Origin: Aromatoleum toluolicum
Lineage (GTDB): Bacteria > Pseudomonadota > Gammaproteobacteria > Burkholderiales > Rhodocyclaceae
Assembly (NCBI RefSeq): GCF_012911005.2
Contig: NZ_WTVS01000004.1
Coordinates: forward strand, 1 to 64,000
Length of the DNA: 64,000 bases
Reading direction: 5' to 3'
Below are positions 1-9,174 of the stretch, piece by piece. The notes beneath the pieces are model-generated. The model was not told the DNA's origin. It was given only the letters and a program-made list of their open reading frames with translations, and searched no databases. The translations under genes were made by a program, and so were the position numbers. Numbering within the stretch: the first letter of the stretch is position 1; each line of letters opens with the position of its first letter.

Positions 1-31
1 ACCCCAACCCTCCCCTTGAAGGGGAGGGAGC
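1..31. repeat. 31-bp repeat with hairpin, copy 1
   Basis: A perfect inverted repeat (8-28; arms CCCTCCCCTT and AAGGGGAGGG around one base) sits inside a 31-bp block that recurs exactly, in reverse complement, at 47366-47396. It lies just beyond the stop codon of the minus-strand gene ending at 45, so it may end that transcript. It has no U-tract. Probably a dispersed genomic repeat of the REP kind (inference). Confidence 0.75.
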
Positions 32-44
32 ACCGGTGCTGCGC

Positions 45-830
45 TCAGCGGAACTGCGCGAAGTTCGGCGGACGCTTGTCGACGAAGGCCTGCTTGCCTT
101 CGGCGCTCTCCTCGGTGCTGCCGAGGAGCTCCAGCGACACGGCCGCCATCTTCACGGCGCCGAAGATCTGCGCGCTGTCGGCGTTGAAGCCGTACTTCAG
201 CGCTTTCAGCGCGGTCGGGCTCATTGCCGCGGCGTCCTTCGCCCAGGCCTTGGCCTCATCGAGGAGCTGTTCGCCCGGCACGACCTTGTTGACGAGGCCC
301 CATTCGAGCGCCTGCTGCGCCGTGTATTGGCGGCAGAAGAACCAGATCTCGCGGGCGCGCTTCTCGCCGATCGTGCGCGCGAGGTACGCCGCGCCCCATC
401 CGGCGTCGAAGGACGCAACGCGCGGACCCGCCTGGCCGAACTTCGCGTGCTCGGCCGCAATCGTCACGTCGCACAGCACGTGGATCACATGGCCACCGCC
501 GATCGCATGGCCGTTGATCGCCGCGATCACCGGCTTCGGGATGTTGCGGATCACCGTGTGCAGCTCGTCGATTTCCCACAGCCCGTTTTCGCTGGTGCCG
601 TAGCTGCCGGTCTCGTTGAAGATCTTCTGGTCGCCGCCGACGCAGAACGCGCGATTGCCGGCGGCGGTGAGGATCACCGCAGCGACGTCGCGCGAGGCCC
701 ACGCACGTTTGAACGCGTGGATCAGCTCCTCGATGGTACGGGCGCGGAAGGAATTGAGGCGGTCCGGGCGGTTGATCGTGATGATCGCGGCGGCATCGCT
801 GATTTCGTAGCTGACGTCTTCGTAGTTCAT
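45..830 (-). CDS. badI: BadI-like 2-ketocyclohexanecarboxyl-CoA hydrolase (ring-opening crotonase)
   Basis: A 261-aa crotonase-fold protein. The oxyanion-hole segment CVGGD is at residues 63-67 and GHAIGGGHVI at 108-117. Residues 135-152 (GPR..SFDAGWGAAYLAR) match the MenB/BadI branch, with Asp142 at the conserved acidic position, rather than hydratases with two glutamates. BadI of Rhodopseudomonas hydrolytically opens the 2-ketocyclohexanecarboxyl-CoA ring to pimelyl-CoA, and that reaction is the best guess here. The ATG at 830 follows GGAGA. It is the last gene of the minus-strand operon that starts at 11703, and a BadH-like dehydrogenase two genes upstream would make its substrate. A ring-opening hydrolase for a substituted alicyclic ring (terpenoid or steroid fragment) is an alternative. 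Confidence 0.8.
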   Translation of the reverse strand: MNYEDVSYEISDAAAIITINRPDRLNSFRARTIEELIHAFKRAWASRDVAAVILTAAGNRAFCVGGDQKIFNETGSYGTSENGLWEIDELHTVIRNIPKPVIAAINGHAIGGGHVIHVLCDVTIAAEHAKFGQAGPRVASFDAGWGAAYLARTIGEKRAREIWFFCRQYTAQQALEWGLVNKVVPGEQLLDEAKAWAKDAAAMSPTALKALKYGFNADSAQIFGAVKMAAVSLELLGSTEESAEGKQAFVDKRPPNFAQFR

Positions 831-865
831 GGTGTGTCTCCGTTTGAAAAATGCAGGTGTGGTAC

Positions 866-2542
866 TCAGGAAAGAAGGATTCGGCCGGGGTCGAAGGCAC
901 GTACCGCGGCGAGTTCGGCCGCCGATGGCGGATCGATCCGGCGCAGGTCGGCGGCCACCTCGACCGGCCAGTCGCACAGCTCGCGGATCTCGCGCACCGC
1001 CTGCCGCTCGCCGCCCGCGTCGCTCATCACCGCGGCGATCTGCAGGTCGCCGCCGGGGCTTGTCGGCGCGAACCACGCGCGGTCGGTCGCAACCCCACGC
1101 AGCCGGTGCGCCGGGCTCGTGACGAAGGGCAGGCGATCGACGAGGCGCCCCGCGCGCAGCGGCATCACGACGATGCAGTCGCCGCCGCCGTTCACCAGGT
1201 CATTCGCGCCGCCCGAGCCGACGATCAGCTGCCCGTTCGCCGCACGCGACGAATTGATGCTGCCGCGCCGGTCGAGCTGGGCCGCGGCAAGGAAGACCAG
1301 CACCCGCTCGGCGCGCGGCCCGGCGAGTGCGCCGAGCATGCGCAGGAAGCTCGAATGCATGAGGCTCGAGCGCGCGTTGGGATAGTTGAAGAGATACGGG
1401 TCGCCCTTGAACGGCCGGAAACCGTACATACCAGTTTCGGCGACGAGTTCGACCGGCACCCCTGCCTCGCGGCAGCAGGCCTCGGCCGCCCACGCGGCGA
1501 GGTGCGACAGCCCGATGCCGGCGAAGAAGGCATCGTGCGAGCCCGATTTCGCCGCCGCGATGGCCTCGCGCATCGCGACCACCGCGGCGCACTCCTCGAC
1601 CGTGACCTCGTCGGCCCGCACCGCCTCGGCCGCGGGCGGCGTCATGTCGTGCAAGGCGGCAAGCCGCTCACGCCCGACGCGCTCGAGGTAGCCCGCGTGA
1701 TCGAGCCCGAACACCCACTCCTCGACCCACGCGCGCATCGCCGCGGGGTCGCGCGACAGGCTGCGCAGCTCCTGCCGCAGCGCGTAGTCCTCGGCATACG
1801 GCGCGACGCCGTCGGCCTCGTTCCACACGAACTGCGCCTGCGGATGCGCGCCGTAGGGCGCCTCGACCACCGCCGTCACGCAGTGTCCGGGCAGGCCCGG
1901 TCGCGGCCCGAGCGCGCGCAGGGCCTCGGGCGAGACGACGCGTTCGGCCGTGACGACCACGCGCCGCGCCGCGAGCGCGCCCCACAGCTCCTCGGCATCC
2001 GGCCCGTACACCACCGCGTTGCCGTCGGTGTCGGCAAGCGCGGCATGCACGAAGGCGACGTCCGGATTGAGCGGTGCGAGCAGCATCGCCTCGCCGTCGC
2101 CGAACGGATTGCGGATGCGGGCCCGCCCCTCGCCGCGTTCGAGATCGCTGCCGGCAAGACTCGCGGTCGGCACGAAGGGCCAGCCCAGCGCCCCCGCCAT
2201 CAGCCGCAGCGTCATCGTCAGGTTGGTCCAGTGCGGATCGCTGTCGGCGTACTGCTCGAAATGCCGCACCAGGACCTTCGACGGCGACGGCGACGGATAG
2301 GTGTTGCCGGCGAAGGCGCTCTCCAGCGCGCCGACCGCGCCCGCCGCGCACAGCACGGTCGCGTACTCCAGCAGCCCGGTCGCCACCAGGCGCAGGCTGC
2401 CCTGGTCGCGAAACTGCCTTGCGACCTCCCACACCGCCGCGTGCGAACGGTTGTGCGAGAACACGAAGTGAATCGTGTCGCCCGCGCGAACGCATTCACC
2501 GATCGCGCTCGCGAGGCTGCGTTGTTTGCTGTGCGTCGTCAT
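866..2542 (-). CDS. Fused two-domain CoA-transferase (family I)
   Basis: A 558-aa protein that joins the alpha and beta halves of a glutaconate/3-oxoacid-type CoA-transferase. The N-terminal half has the alpha-like start with GDTIHFVF near residue 21. The C-terminal half has ETGMYG with Glu369 as the probable covalent catalytic residue, and the GSGGANDLVNGGG loop at 442-454. It would move CoA between an acid and an acyl-CoA, saving ATP on activation of a ring acid or recycling CoA from a ring-opened dicarboxylate. The IpdAB steroid-ring hydrolases belong to the same fold, so a hydrolytic C-C cleaving role cannot be excluded. Between the BadI-like and BadH-like genes, 23 bp from the latter; its own ribosome site is weak, suggesting translational coupling. 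Confidence 0.75.
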   Translation of the reverse strand: MTTHSKQRSLASAIGECVRAGDTIHFVFSHNRSHAAVWEVARQFRDQGSLRLVATGLLEYATVLCAAGAVGALESAFAGNTYPSPSPSKVLVRHFEQYADSDPHWTNLTMTLRLMAGALGWPFVPTASLAGSDLERGEGRARIRNPFGDGEAMLLAPLNPDVAFVHAALADTDGNAVVYGPDAEELWGALAARRVVVTAERVVSPEALRALGPRPGLPGHCVTAVVEAPYGAHPQAQFVWNEADGVAPYAEDYALRQELRSLSRDPAAMRAWVEEWVFGLDHAGYLERVGRERLAALHDMTPPAAEAVRADEVTVEECAAVVAMREAIAAAKSGSHDAFFAGIGLSHLAAWAAEACCREAGVPVELVAETGMYGFRPFKGDPYLFNYPNARSSLMHSSFLRMLGALAGPRAERVLVFLAAAQLDRRGSINSSRAANGQLIVGSGGANDLVNGGGDCIVVMPLRAGRLVDRLPFVTSPAHRLRGVATDRAWFAPTSPGGDLQIAAVMSDAGGERQAVREIRELCDWPVEVAADLRRIDPPSAAELAAVRAFDPGRILLS

Positions 2543-2565
2543 GGCCGCGGTCCCGGTTCGTGGGC

Positions 2566-3312
2566 TCAGCCGGCCATCGTCAGGCCGCCGCTGATGCTGA
2601 TCACCTGGCCGGTGACGTAGCTGCAGCGGTCGCTGGCGAAGAAGGTCACGGCGTCGGCGACTTCCTCGGGCTTGGCGAGACGGCGGAACGGGATCGCGTT
2701 GATCAGCGCTTGCTGCGCCTTCTCGGTGTGGGTGCGGAAGAGCGGCGTGTCGGTCGGTCCGGGGCACACGCAATTGACGTTGATCGAATAGCGCGCCATC
2801 TCGCGGGCCAGCGACTTCGTGAAGGCGATCACGCCGCCCTTCGCGCCCGCATACACGCTCTCGCCGCCGCTGCCGACGCGGCCCGCGTCGCTCGCGATAT
2901 TGACGATCTTCCCGCTGCCGGCCTCGGTCATCTTGTCGAGGAAGGCCCGCGTGAACTTCACGACGCCCATGAAGTTGATCGACATGATCTTGTCCCAGTA
3001 TTCCGGGGTGTTCTTCACGAACGGCTCGATGATGTCCCAGCCGGCGCCATTGACGATGATGTCAGCCTTGCCGGCGCGCTGATGCACGACGTCGGCGTAT
3101 TCCTTGATCGCCGAATCCTTCGTGATGTCGAGGAACACGAACTCGGCAGCGCCGCCGGCTGCGCGGATCTCGGCCGCGACCGCTTCGCCCTTGACGCCGT
3201 CGATGTCGCCGACGAATACGCGTGCGCCCGCCTTCGCGAGCTCGATGCAGGTGGCGCGGCCGATGCCCGAACCGCCGCCGGTGACGACTGCAACCTTGTT
3301 GGTGAGCTTCAT
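2566..3312 (-). CDS. badH: BadH-like 2-hydroxycyclohexanecarboxyl-CoA dehydrogenase (SDR)
   Basis: A 248-aa classical short-chain dehydrogenase: TGGGSGIG at 11-18, NGAG at 88-91, Ser141, and Tyr154/Lys158 as the catalytic YxxxK. Beyond the general fold it shares BadH-specific strings as I remember them: AGWDI after NGAG, NIASDA.RVGS, VCPGPTDT, and a C-terminus GQV.S.SGGLTMAG. BadH oxidises 2-hydroxycyclohexanecarboxyl-CoA to the 2-keto ester with NAD+, which BadI then opens. Having both types in one operon supports a cyclohexanecarboxylate-like route. The ATG at 3312 is preceded by GGAGATCA. Confidence 0.82.
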   Translation of the reverse strand: MKLTNKVAVVTGGGSGIGRATCIELAKAGARVFVGDIDGVKGEAVAAEIRAAGGAAEFVFLDITKDSAIKEYADVVHQRAGKADIIVNGAGWDIIEPFVKNTPEYWDKIMSINFMGVVKFTRAFLDKMTEAGSGKIVNIASDAGRVGSGGESVYAGAKGGVIAFTKSLAREMARYSINVNCVCPGPTDTPLFRTHTEKAQQALINAIPFRRLAKPEEVADAVTFFASDRCSYVTGQVISISGGLTMAG

Positions 3313-3370
3313 GATGTGATCTCCGTGATTGAGGGGTGCTGCAAGTGGTGCAGGTGGAAGAGCGCGCGCC

Positions 3371-4129
3371 TCAGCGCCGCTGTGCGAAGAAAGCTTTCAC
3401 GCGCGCCCGGGTGTCCTCGAGCGCCATCAGTCCGTGGGTGCCCTGTAGTTCGCCCTCGTAGCCGGCGCGCGACAGCGGCGCGACGCGGGCGATGCAGCGC
3501 TTCGAGACGAGCAGCGACGCGGCCGACAGGCTGCCGATGCGCTCGGCCAGTGCCGCCGCTTCATTGGCGAGCTCGGCGCCGGGCACCGCCCACTGCACCA
3601 TCCCCAAGCGGCGGGCCTCGGCGCCATCGACGATGTCGCAGGCGAGGATGATTCGGCTGGCAGTGCCGGGGCCGCACAGGCGGGTCAGGCGTTGCGTGCC
3701 GCCCGCGCCGGGGATCAACCCGAGGCGCGCTTCGGGCAGGCCGAGCTTCGCGTCCTCGGCCGCGATCCGGAGGTCGAACGACAGCGCGAGTTCGAAGCCA
3801 CCGCCGAAGGCCGTGCCGCCGATCTCGGCGAGCGTCACGCAGGGCAGGTTCTCGATGCGGTCGAAGAGGCGATGGAATTCGCGGATATCGCGCACCATCA
3901 CGTTCGCGCCCTCCTCCATCGCGAAGCGCGTCTCGACCTGGGCGAGGTCCGCGCCTGCACAGAAGGCGCGCTGGTCACTGCGCACATGCAGCACGGCGAC
4001 ATCCGCGCGGCCTTCGATGTCGTCGAGCACGCGATCGAGGGCGGCGATGAAGTCGTTGTTGAGGGCATTGACCGGTGCGCGCTGCATCGTCACGCGCACG
4101 ACGCGGCCGAGGTTTTCGACTTTGAACAT
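3371..4129 (-). CDS. Enoyl-CoA hydratase (BadK-like position)
   Basis: A 252-aa crotonase with AFCAGADL at 55-62 and both hydratase glutamates, Glu113 in FGGGFELAL and Glu133 in GLPEARLGLIPGAGGTQ. Both acids argue for a true hydratase rather than an isomerase. In a cyclohexanecarboxylate pathway it would hydrate the cyclohex-1-ene-1-carboxyl-CoA-type ester, giving the substrate of the BadH-like enzyme next door. It lies 2 bp downstream of the ligase and 58 bp before the dehydrogenase. Confidence 0.8.
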   Translation of the reverse strand: MFKVENLGRVVRVTMQRAPVNALNNDFIAALDRVLDDIEGRADVAVLHVRSDQRAFCAGADLAQVETRFAMEEGANVMVRDIREFHRLFDRIENLPCVTLAEIGGTAFGGGFELALSFDLRIAAEDAKLGLPEARLGLIPGAGGTQRLTRLCGPGTASRIILACDIVDGAEARRLGMVQWAVPGAELANEAAALAERIGSLSAASLLVSKRCIARVAPLSRAGYEGELQGTHGLMALEDTRARVKAFFAQRR

Positions 4130-4131
4130 TG

Positions 4132-5748
4132 TCAGGACTCCATGAGGTCTTTAAGTTCTTGGCGCAGCTTGAATTTCTGGATCTTTCCGCTCGGCGTCGT
4201 CGGCACCGCCTCGCGCAGCACGAGCTTTTCGGGCAACTTGAAGCGCGCGACGCCGCGGTCGATCAGGAAGCGCTTCATGTCCTCCAAATCGAGCCGCTGC
4301 CCGGGCTGGCAGACGACCACCGCGGCGCAGGTCTCGCCGAGACGGGGATGAGGGATGCCGACCACCGACACGGTCTGGCAGGCGGGGTGCTCGAGCAGGA
4401 TGTCCTCGACCTCGCGGGCGGAGATGTTCTGGCCGCCGCGGATGATCATGTCCTTGATGCGGCCGACGATCCGCACCGAACCGTCGGCGCCGACCTGCGC
4501 GAGGTCGCCCGAGTGGTACCAGCCGTCAGCGTCGAGCGAACGCGCCGTCAGTTCCGGTTCGTCGAGATAGCCGATGAAGGTGTTCGGGCCGCGCGACCAC
4601 TGCTCGCCCTCCTTGCCCGGCGCGAGTGGCCGGCCGTTTTCGTCGGCCGCACGCACCTCGATGCCCGGCAGCGTCCGCCCGTCAGCGAGCCACGCGCACT
4701 CGACCGGATCGTCCGGCCAGGTCACCGTGTGCGGCGGGCTCTCGGTCGAGCCGTAGATGCTCAGCACGCGCACGCCGACCGCCAGCGCGCGGCGCACGAC
4801 GACCTCGGGGATCGGCGCGCCGCCACACAAGAAGTAGCGCAGATCGGGCAAGCGCCGGGCGCTCTTCTCCATCGCCTCGACGACGTCGCCGAGGAAGGGC
4901 GTCGCGCCCATCGTCCAGGTCGCGCGGCTCGACGCCATTTGCGCGAGCGCGTCCTCGCCGCTGAAGACGTCGAGCAGCGACACCGTCGAGCCGAGCATCA
5001 GCGTCATCAGGATGCCGTGCATGAAACCGCTGGTATGCGACACCGGCGACGCCATGAAGCAGATGTCGCGATCGGTGAGGCGCAGCGTTTCGGCGAGCGC
5101 CCGTTCGCCGTAGATCGCGGTGTTGTGCGTATGCACGACACCCTTCGGCTTCGACTCCGAGCCCGACGTGAAGAGCACCAGCGAGGGCTCGTCGGCGGCC
5201 GCGTAACGGTCGTTCGCGAGCCGCGGCCCGGCGACCGCTTCGGCGAACGGCGTACCCAGGTCCACCTTGCCCTCGCCGATCACGACGATCGCCGGCTTCA
5301 CGACCAGCTCGTCGCGGATGCGGTCGAGATGCTCGGTGTAGTCAGCGCTGCGAAAGCGCCCCGGCACGACGACCGCCTTCGCGCCGCACTTGTTCATCAC
5401 GAACGCGAGATCCTTCCAGCCGTAGGTCGGCGGCAGCGGGTTGATCACCGCGCCGAGCTTGAAGCTCGCGTAGGTCACGACGACCGTCTGCCACCAGTTC
5501 GGCAGGTGCATCGTCACTACGTCGCCGGCGCCGACACCGCGCGCCGCAAGGAAGCCAGCGAAGCGCGAGGCCAGGTCTTCCAATTCGCGGTAGGTGATCG
5601 CGTGGCCCGATGCATCCTGCACCGCGAGCTTGTCGGCGTGACGCTCGACGCTCGCGGCGATCAGCTGGCCGAGCGAGTTTTCCTGCCAGTGGCCCGCCGC
5701 GTAGTGGCGTGCAAGGGCCTCCCGTGAGGGCTTCATGTGAATCGTCAT
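4132..5748 (-). CDS. Acyl-CoA ligase, AMP-forming (AliA-like, cyclohexanecarboxylate type)
   Basis: A 538-aa adenylate-forming enzyme. FTSGSESKPKG (193-203) is the P-loop, YGSTES (332-337) and GWYHSGDLA (409-417) are the A5 and A7 motifs, and Lys522 in SGKIQKF is the adenylation lysine. Such enzymes activate carboxylic acids to CoA thioesters with ATP. Length and local strings (LPNWWQ, FxxGxxINPLPP) recall AliA and medium-chain FadK-like ligases. Operon partners suggest an alicyclic acid as substrate (inference). The first ATG is at 5748; a second in-frame ATG at 5736 is possible. 4 bp separate it from the upstream SDR. Confidence 0.8.
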   Translation of the reverse strand: MTIHMKPSREALARHYAAGHWQENSLGQLIAASVERHADKLAVQDASGHAITYRELEDLASRFAGFLAARGVGAGDVVTMHLPNWWQTVVVTYASFKLGAVINPLPPTYGWKDLAFVMNKCGAKAVVVPGRFRSADYTEHLDRIRDELVVKPAIVVIGEGKVDLGTPFAEAVAGPRLANDRYAAADEPSLVLFTSGSESKPKGVVHTHNTAIYGERALAETLRLTDRDICFMASPVSHTSGFMHGILMTLMLGSTVSLLDVFSGEDALAQMASSRATWTMGATPFLGDVVEAMEKSARRLPDLRYFLCGGAPIPEVVVRRALAVGVRVLSIYGSTESPPHTVTWPDDPVECAWLADGRTLPGIEVRAADENGRPLAPGKEGEQWSRGPNTFIGYLDEPELTARSLDADGWYHSGDLAQVGADGSVRIVGRIKDMIIRGGQNISAREVEDILLEHPACQTVSVVGIPHPRLGETCAAVVVCQPGQRLDLEDMKRFLIDRGVARFKLPEKLVLREAVPTTPSGKIQKFKLRQELKDLMES

Positions 5749-5752
5749 GGTG

Positions 5753-6547
5753 TTATCGCTCCGTGGCGGGACGTCCCGGGATCAGGCCCTGCACGGCGTC
5801 GAGCAGACCGCCGTCCGCGAGCAGGTTCTGACCGGTCATGTAGGTGGCGGCGTCGCTCAGCAGGAAGGCGACGACGCCGGCGATGTGCTCGGCGGGGTCG
5901 CCGATGCGGTGTAGCGGGATCAGCGCCTCGCGGCCCGCGCGGACCGCCGGATCCGCGTACACCCGCGCCGTCAGCGGCGTATGGATCAGGCCCGGCGACA
6001 CCGCATTGACGCGGACGCCGTCGGCCGCCCATTCCTGCGCGAGCACGCGGATCAGCATCAGCAGCCCCGCCTTGCTCGGGCTGTAGGCGCCCATGCCCGG
6101 GTAGGGCTGCACGCCCGACATCGAGGCGACCGAGACGAAGCTCCCGCGGCTCTCGCGCAGCGCCGGATAAGCCGCCTTGGCAAGCAACCAGGGCGCGCGC
6201 AGATTCACGCCGAAGAGGAACTCCCAGTCCGCGAGTTCCATCTCGGCGAGCGTCGAGGGACGCGACACGCCGGCATTGCCGACCACCGCATCGAGCCCGC
6301 CGAGCGCTGCCTCGGCCTCGGCCACGAGCCGTGCGGGCGTCGCCGGGTCGGACAGGTCGCCCAGCAGCGGCACGACGCGGCCGCCGGCGCGGCCGGCCTC
6401 CTCGACGACCGCCGCCAACTCGTCGCCGTGCGCCGAGCCGCAGGCCGCGATCGTCGCCCCCTCGGCGGCGAGCCGCAGGCAGATCGCGCGGCCGATTCCC
6501 CGGCTGGCGCCGGTCAGCAAGACGCGTCTGGAAGTCGCCTTCGACAT
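5753..6547 (-). CDS. Short-chain dehydrogenase/reductase
   Basis: A 264-aa classical SDR with TGASRGIG at 12-19, NAG at 91-93, Ser142 and Tyr155/Lys159. The ATG at 6547 is chosen because GGAGGAA lies just upstream; the frame is open for 19 more codons but without such a site. It probably oxidises or reduces an alcohol/ketone on a substrate brought in by the neighbouring importer. The substrate is not identifiable from sequence. Confidence 0.78.
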   Translation of the reverse strand: MSKATSRRVLLTGASRGIGRAICLRLAAEGATIAACGSAHGDELAAVVEEAGRAGGRVVPLLGDLSDPATPARLVAEAEAALGGLDAVVGNAGVSRPSTLAEMELADWEFLFGVNLRAPWLLAKAAYPALRESRGSFVSVASMSGVQPYPGMGAYSPSKAGLLMLIRVLAQEWAADGVRVNAVSPGLIHTPLTARVYADPAVRAGREALIPLHRIGDPAEHIAGVVAFLLSDAATYMTGQNLLADGGLLDAVQGLIPGRPATER

Positions 6548-6560
6548 CACGCTTCCTCCA

Positions 6561-7748
6561 TCAGAGCTTGCAGTTGCTGGGGGTCGCCGCGACGATCGAG
6601 GCATCGAACGCCGTCTCGATGACCGGGCGCAGCTCGCCGCCGACCCGCTTGACGCGGCCGAAGTAATTCGGCTTCACGAGCTGGTGGTCCTCGGCGCGCA
6701 TCGTCGCCTGCCCCCAAACCGTCTCGAGCGTCGCGCCCTTCAAGGCTGCGGCGACCGCGGTCGGCTTGACGCTGTCGGCCTTGGCGACGCCCTGCAGGAT
6801 CACCTGGATGCCGTTGTAGCCCGCGACTTCGTTCTCGTTCGGGTCACGACCGAACTTCTTGCGCCACGCTGCGACGTAGGCCTTGTTCTTCGGCGTGTCG
6901 ATCTCGGGCGCGTAGTTCATCACGCCCCACACGCCGTCGGTCGCGCCCTCGGTCGCCTTGACGACGAAGTTCATGATGTAGGCGTGGCCGATGATGCGCT
7001 TCGAGGTCGTCAGTCCGAATTCCGCCGCCTGCTTCGCGAACGCGATCAGGTCGCGGCCGACAAGGGCGACCCACACCGCTTCGGCGCCGGAGTTCTTGAG
7101 CTGCGCGATGTAGGGCGCGAAGTCCTTCGTCCCGGTCGGGGCATAGAGCGTCACATCGACCTCCTTGCCGAGCTTCTGCACCGCCTTCGTGAAGGACTCC
7201 GCCGAATCGCGGCCCCACACGTAGTCGTTGGCGAGGATCGCGAAGCGCTTTTCCTTCGCGTTCTCCTTGAGCCAGGGCTGAACGATCGCGAGGTCCATCG
7301 CGTCCGAATGGTTGGCCTGGAACATCCGCGCGTTGCAGGCGTCGCCGGTGATACGGTCGGACTTGCTCAGCGTGCTGACGTACAGCGCGTCCCAGCGCTG
7401 CAGGTTCTGTCCGAGCGCGAGACTGATCGACGACGCGATCGGCCCGACGAGCAGGTTGTAGCCGCTGCGCGCGAATTTCTCCGCGACACGCCGGCCCGCC
7501 TCGGGCGTGCTCTCGTCGTCGCCGATCTGCACTTCGACGGGCCGCCCCGCCGCGCCCCCGGCGGCGTTCGCTTCGTCGACCGCGAACTGCATGCCGCGCA
7601 ACGAATCCTCGCCCTGGGCGGTGAAGCCGCCCGACTGCGAATTCACGATGCCGATGCGCACCGGCTCCTTGGCCTGTGCGAGCGCGCTGCCGCACAGGGC
7701 GGCGAGCGCCGCGGCGACGAGAATGTGTCCGATTTTCCTTGTTTTCAT
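6561..7748 (-). CDS. ABC importer substrate-binding protein (LivK/HAAT family)
   Basis: A 395-aa periplasmic binding protein. Residues 1-24 form a signal peptide (MKTRK, hydrophobic core, SALA cleavage region). The mature part has the family start EPVRIGIVNSQSGGF and a Type I periplasmic fold. In aromatic- and alicyclic-acid degraders such proteins often bind the organic acid rather than leucine, and the operon supports that here. The ATG at 7748 follows AAGGAGAC. It comes after the four membrane/ATPase genes and before the catabolic genes. Confidence 0.85.
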   Translation of the reverse strand: MKTRKIGHILVAAALAALCGSALAQAKEPVRIGIVNSQSGGFTAQGEDSLRGMQFAVDEANAAGGAAGRPVEVQIGDDESTPEAGRRVAEKFARSGYNLLVGPIASSISLALGQNLQRWDALYVSTLSKSDRITGDACNARMFQANHSDAMDLAIVQPWLKENAKEKRFAILANDYVWGRDSAESFTKAVQKLGKEVDVTLYAPTGTKDFAPYIAQLKNSGAEAVWVALVGRDLIAFAKQAAEFGLTTSKRIIGHAYIMNFVVKATEGATDGVWGVMNYAPEIDTPKNKAYVAAWRKKFGRDPNENEVAGYNGIQVILQGVAKADSVKPTAVAAALKGATLETVWGQATMRAEDHQLVKPNYFGRVKRVGGELRPVIETAFDASIVAATPSNCKL

Positions 7749-7768
7749 GGTGTCTCCTTGAGCTCCTC

Positions 7769-8467
7769 TTAAACAACGATGTGTTTGTGCAACTGCTCGA
7801 TATCGAGGCCTTCGAGTGCGCCTTCTTCGATGATCGAACCCTTCGCCATCACGTACAGGCGGCGCGCGACGCGCGTGATCAGGCTGAGGTTCTGTTCGAT
7901 GAGCAGCAGCGCGGTGCCGGCATCCGCGAGCCGGTTGAAGATCACCGCGAGCTGATCGACGATGACCGGGGCGAGGCCCTCGCTCGGCTCGTCGAGCACC
8001 AGCAGCGAGGGGTTGGCCATCATTGCGCGGCCGATCGCGAGCATCTGCTGCTGCCCGCCGGAGAGCGCCGTGCCGGGGGTATGCGCGCGTTCGCGCAGGA
8101 TCGGGAACAGCTCGTAGATGCTGGCGAGGTTCCACGGCCCCGGCCGTTTCACCGCACCGCCGAGCAGCAGGTTCTCCTCGATCGTCAGGTTCGCGATGAT
8201 CCGGCGCCCCTGCGGCACCACCGCGATGCCGGCGCGCGCCGCGGTGTAGGTGCGCAGGCCCTGCTGCGCGCGGCCGTTGAACTGCATCGTCCCGCCGCGC
8301 AGCGACGCGAGATTGAGGATGGTATTGACCACCGTCGTCTTGCCGACGCCGTTGCGCCCGACCAGCGCCACCCGCTCGCCCGCCTCGACGTGCAGACTCA
8401 CGTCGTGCAGCACGTGCGCCCGGCCGTAATAGGCGTTCACCGCCTCGAACTTGAGCAGTCTCGTCAT
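7769..8467 (-). CDS. livF: ABC importer ATP-binding protein LivF-type
   Basis: A 232-aa ATPase with Walker A GRNGVGKT (37-44), signature LSGGQ (135-139) and Walker B LLVLDEP (155-161). It is the second ATPase of a branched-chain amino acid/organic acid (HAAT) importer at the inner membrane. Its start overlaps the stop of the livG-type gene by four bases (ATGA), so the two are translationally coupled. Confidence 0.9.
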   Translation of the reverse strand: MTRLLKFEAVNAYYGRAHVLHDVSLHVEAGERVALVGRNGVGKTTVVNTILNLASLRGGTMQFNGRAQQGLRTYTAARAGIAVVPQGRRIIANLTIEENLLLGGAVKRPGPWNLASIYELFPILRERAHTPGTALSGGQQQMLAIGRAMMANPSLLVLDEPSEGLAPVIVDQLAVIFNRLADAGTALLLIEQNLSLITRVARRLYVMAKGSIIEEGALEGLDIEQLHKHIVV

Positions 8468-9174
8468 GCCGCGCTCCCCAGATAGGCCTCGCGGACCTTC
8501 GGATGCGCGCGGACCTCGTCCGGCGTCCCTTCCGCGAGCAATTTGCCGGTCTCGAGCACCGTGATGCTGTCCGAGATCCCGAAAACCACTTCCATGTCGT
8601 GCTCCACCAGGAGCACCGACACGCCCCAGTTGCGCGCGAGATTGCGCAGGTGCCGCGCGAGCTTCATCGACTCCTCGACCGACAGCCCCGCCATCGGCTC
8701 GTCAAGCAGCAGCACACTGGGCCGGCCCACGAGCGCCAGCGCGATGTCGAGCCGGCGCTGGTCGCCGTAGCTGATCTCGTCGGCGACGCGGCCGGCGAGG
8801 CGGTCCAGACCCAGCTCGCGCATCACCTCGTCGGGGTCGGCGTCGGGGATCTTCGACGCCGCCAGTTCCATCTGCACGCCGATGCGCATACCCGGGAAGA
8901 TGCTGGTGCGCTGGAAGGAACGCGACAGCCCGAGAAGCCGCCGCTCGACGACGCCGAGCGCCGTGATGTCGCTGCCCGCCAGATGCACGCTGCCCGCGGC
9001 GATCGCACGCCGTCCCGACAGCGCATCGATGAACGTCGACTTGCCCGCGCCGTTCGGCCCGATCAGGCCGCGAATCTCGCCCTGCGCGAGGTGCATCGAC
9101 ACCCCGTCGTTGGCCGTCACGCCACCGTAGCGCACCGACAAGTCCCGTGCTTCGAGTGCGTAGTTAGCGCTCAT
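8464..9174 (-). CDS. livG: ABC importer ATP-binding protein LivG-type
   Basis: A 236-aa ATPase with Walker A GPNGAGKST at 39-47, signature ISYGDQRRL in place of LSGGQ, and Walker B VLLLDEP followed by MAGL. It pairs with LivF to power the importer. The start at 9174 (MSANYALEARDLSV) overlaps the stop of the livM-type gene by four bases. Confidence 0.9.
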   Translation of the reverse strand: MSANYALEARDLSVRYGGVTANDGVSMHLAQGEIRGLIGPNGAGKSTFIDALSGRRAIAAGSVHLAGSDITALGVVERRLLGLSRSFQRTSIFPGMRIGVQMELAASKIPDADPDEVMRELGLDRLAGRVADEISYGDQRRLDIALALVGRPSVLLLDEPMAGLSVEESMKLARHLRNLARNWGVSVLLVEHDMEVVFGISDSITVLETGKLLAEGTPDEVRAHPKVREAYLGSAA

